Positions 62,284 to 64,000 of a stretch of DNA of 64,000 nucleotides are shown here, in pieces; position 1 is the stretch's first letter; each line of letters opens with the position of its first letter. Below the pieces are notes generated by a model that made no database searches, was not told where the DNA came from, and saw nothing but the letters and a program-made list of their open reading frames with translations. Origin of the DNA: Paenibacillus guangzhouensis (GTDB taxonomy: Bacteria > Bacillota > Bacilli > Paenibacillales > Paenibacillaceae); the NCBI RefSeq assembly GCF_009363075.1, contig NZ_CP045293.1, positions 1,984,001 to 2,048,000 on the forward strand. Reading direction: 5' to 3'. A program made the position numbers and the translations under genes.

Positions 62284-63540
62284 TTATCTTTTAATCAGCA
62301 CTTCTTGTTCATAACTTTTCACGGCATGAAGCCAGTCTTCTCTTACAGGAACTCCTGCTTGCGCGCAATAATAATCCCACACCGCGCCAAAAGGATAGGA
62401 CTTAAATTCTTCCACGAGCGCAAGACGAGAGGTATAATCACGGTCCTCTTCCAGCTTTCTCAATATATTCACTGGCTCTAGCATAGCTCTCAGCAACGCC
62501 TTCTGCGTATTACGCGTCCCGATCACCCAAGCGGCGACATGGTTGATACTGCCATCGAAGTAATCCAATCCAATATGCGTGCGGTCGAGGAAATTGCCTC
62601 GAACTAGTTCTCGAGCAATATCGAGCAGTTCATCATCCATCGTCACGACATGATCGCTGTCCCAGCGGACAGGCCGGCTCATATGAAGCAGCAGCCGATC
62701 CGTAAACATCAGTATGGAAGAAATTTTACCTGAGATCATCTCTGTCGGGTGAAAGTGGCCTGAATCCAGGCACATCGCCTTGCCTCTGCTCATGGCATAG
62801 CCCATATAAAATTCATGCGATCCGACGACATAACTCTCCGACCCGAGACCGAACAGCTTGCTCTCTACTGCATCGATATTGTGCGCTGGATTCGCTACTT
62901 CTTGGAAAATCTCATCAAGTGCTTCGCAGAGACGAACTCGCGGAGACAGCCGGTCTACCGGCGTATCCTTGTAACCGTCCGGCAACCAATAGTTCGTTAC
63001 GCACGGTTGACCAAGCTGTTCCCCGAAGTAGGCGCCAATTCGACGCGATGCCTTGCAATGCTCAATCCAGAATTGGCGGATTTCAGGATCAGGGTGGCTT
63101 AACGTAAATCCATCCTCAGCCTTCGGATGGGAGAACATGGTCGGATTAAAATCAAGCCCTAAGCCATTCTGTTTGGCCCACTCCACCCAGCCTTGAAAAT
63201 GAACCGGCTCGAGCTCATTCAAATCAACTTGCACATCGGTATCCGCATAGATGGCATGCAGATTAACTTTGTGCTTCCCCGGGATCATGGACAACGCTTT
63301 CTCCAAATCCTGACGCAACTCATCAGGTGTACGCGCTCGCCCAGGATACTTACCCGTGACGGCAATCCCCCCGCTTAATGCTTTATCCTTGAAAAGGAAC
63401 CCCTGCACATCGTCTCCTTGCCAGCAGTGCAGCGAAATTTTTATCTCGCTTAGCTTGCGCAGTACTGCATCCACATCGATTCCATGCTTGGCATAAAGCT
63501 GCTTAGCTTCATGATAGCTGGATTCAATCGCTTGATTCAT
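62284..63540 (-). CDS. rhaA: L-rhamnose isomerase
   Basis: An enzyme of 418 residues that converts L-rhamnose to L-rhamnulose. Residues of the metal site are recognisable: KMDG-free barrel with [50 protein letters not shown] and [14 protein letters not shown], all typical of RhaA of Bacillales. The ATG at 63540 has AGGAGG upstream. It follows the rhamnulokinase gene by 21 bp. Confidence 0.95.
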   Translation of the reverse strand: MNQAIESSYHEAKQLYAKHGIDVDAVLRKLSEIKISLHCWQGDDVQGFLFKDKALSGGIAVTGKYPGRARTPDELRQDLEKALSMIPGKHKVNLHAIYADTDVQVDLNELEPVHFQGWVEWAKQNGLGLDFNPTMFSHPKAEDGFTLSHPDPEIRQFWIEHCKASRRIGAYFGEQLGQPCVTNYWLPDGYKDTPVDRLSPRVRLCEALDEIFQEVANPAHNIDAVESKLFGLGSESYVVGSHEFYMGYAMSRGKAMCLDSGHFHPTEMISGKISSILMFTDRLLLHMSRPVRWDSDHVVTMDDELLDIARELVRGNFLDRTHIGLDYFDGSINHVAAWVIGTRNTQKALLRAMLEPVNILRKLEEDRDYTSRLALVEEFKSYPFGAVWDYYCAQAGVPVREDWLHAVKSYEQEVLIKR

Positions 63541-63561
63541 AAAAGTCGTTCCTCCTATTCG

Positions 63562-64000
63562 TTATGATTTAATGGATAATGACAAATGGATCTGGTGCCA
63601 ATGCAAAAGAATTTGATCTCGGCCCTCCATTTGCTGCGGGAAATATGCTGTTGGCGGGAAGGTCTGGGCAATACACCGACGCGCAGCTCCAAGATCCGAT
63701 AGCCTACTCGCAGCAATCATCTGAACGGCCAGATTGCCGAGCGCAGTGGATTCCGAAGGGCCTGCTTGCACCTCGATTTCAAGCAGATCGGCCGTCAGCT
63801 GACAGAGAAGCGCATTCTGCGATCCGCCGCCGACGATATGGAGTACCTCAATCGGCTGACCATGCAGCCGGTTCAACTCTAACATCGCGTCATAGTAGGT
63901 TAATGCGAGACTATCGAATATGCAGCGGGCGAGCTCTCCTGGCGTTCCCGGAACGGGTTGACCGCTCTCCTGACAGCAATTCTTAATTTCCATGATCATG
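63562..64000 (-). CDS. rhaB: Rhamnulokinase, C-terminal part
   Basis: The last about 145 residues of a FGGY sugar kinase are visible. The ATP-binding motif HIVGGGSQNALLCQLTADLL and GPSESTALGNLAVQMIA near the end are characteristic of RhaB. The 5' part lies beyond the window. It phosphorylates L-rhamnulose at O1 and is the first visible gene of the operon rhaB-rhaA-rhaEW-deoR. Confidence 0.92.
   Translation of the reverse strand, partial: MIMEIKNCCQESGQPVPGTPGELARCIFDSLALTYYDAMLELNRLHGQPIEVLHIVGGGSQNALLCQLTADLLEIEVQAGPSESTALGNLAVQMIAASRLSDLGAARRCIAQTFPPTAYFPQQMEGRDQILLHWHQIHLSLSIKS

Noticed and set aside
1-64000. CRISPR arrays, rRNA or tRNA genes, prophage genes
   Set aside because: No regularly spaced repeats, no tRNA-like cloverleaf or rRNA sequence and no phage structural genes were seen by eye.

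Overview
The window looks like a chromosomal segment of a Paenibacillus-type Bacillales bacterium. The evidence is strong AGGAGG-type ribosome sites, consensus sigma-A promoters, an S-layer (SLH) anchored exoenzyme, YesM/YesN two-component pairs next to LplB/YtcP-type sugar permeases, a cytoplasmic PAS sporulation-type kinase with a perfect Spo0A box, and a rhaEW-type rhamnose operon. No rRNA, tRNA, CRISPR array or prophage was seen. All reading was done by eye, without database searches.

Region 1-14.9 kb: a TetR-controlled FtsX permease (cut by the window start); a BlaI/BlaR1-type sensor-protease operon headed by an exported paralogue of the BlaR1 sensor domain; GrpB; a MerR-GNAT-hydrolase operon; an unknown protein; an RNA-repair pair (kinase/HD end-healing enzyme plus RNA ligase); two alpha/beta hydrolases; an SDR; and convergent stumps of a merR and an MFS gene fused by a deletion. 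A second BlaI gene with matching operators stands alone at 14.4 kb.

Region 15-28 kb: a 1695-residue secreted protein joining a metallophosphatase, a GH8 glycosidase and three SLH repeats, driven by a perfect consensus promoter with a 26-bp palindrome; a self-regulated TetR-CPBP pair; a solute-binding-protein remnant; an ArsR-AHSA1-VOC operon; a LysR gene divergent from an MFS gene frameshifted in a T7 tract; and an IS3-family element.

Region 27.5-45.5 kb: an APH-like kinase, an FAD oxidase, a PAS histidine kinase, agmatine deiminase with a MerR regulator, a methyltransferase with an Imm22-like partner, an antibiotic-resistance-type ABC-F gene behind a leader peptide and attenuator, an AAA/VWA/DUF6530 operon with an A10 tract at the gene junction, and a five-gene operon joining an OmpR-type two-component system, a lipoprotein and two SEDS (FtsW/RodA) proteins.

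Region 45.5-64 kb: decayed gene fragments, then a nine-gene operon (58.5 to 46.0 kb, minus strand) with an esterase, a pectin-acetylesterase-like protein, TetR, YesM/YesN, a sugar ABC importer and a large GH106-like glycoside hydrolase. It is followed by a roughly 0.8-kb gene-free stretch with a long hairpin, and the rhamnose operon rhaB-rhaA-rhaEW-deoR. Together the last two operons suggest use of rhamnose-containing pectic side chains: hydrolysis and de-esterification, import, then catabolism of rhamnose.
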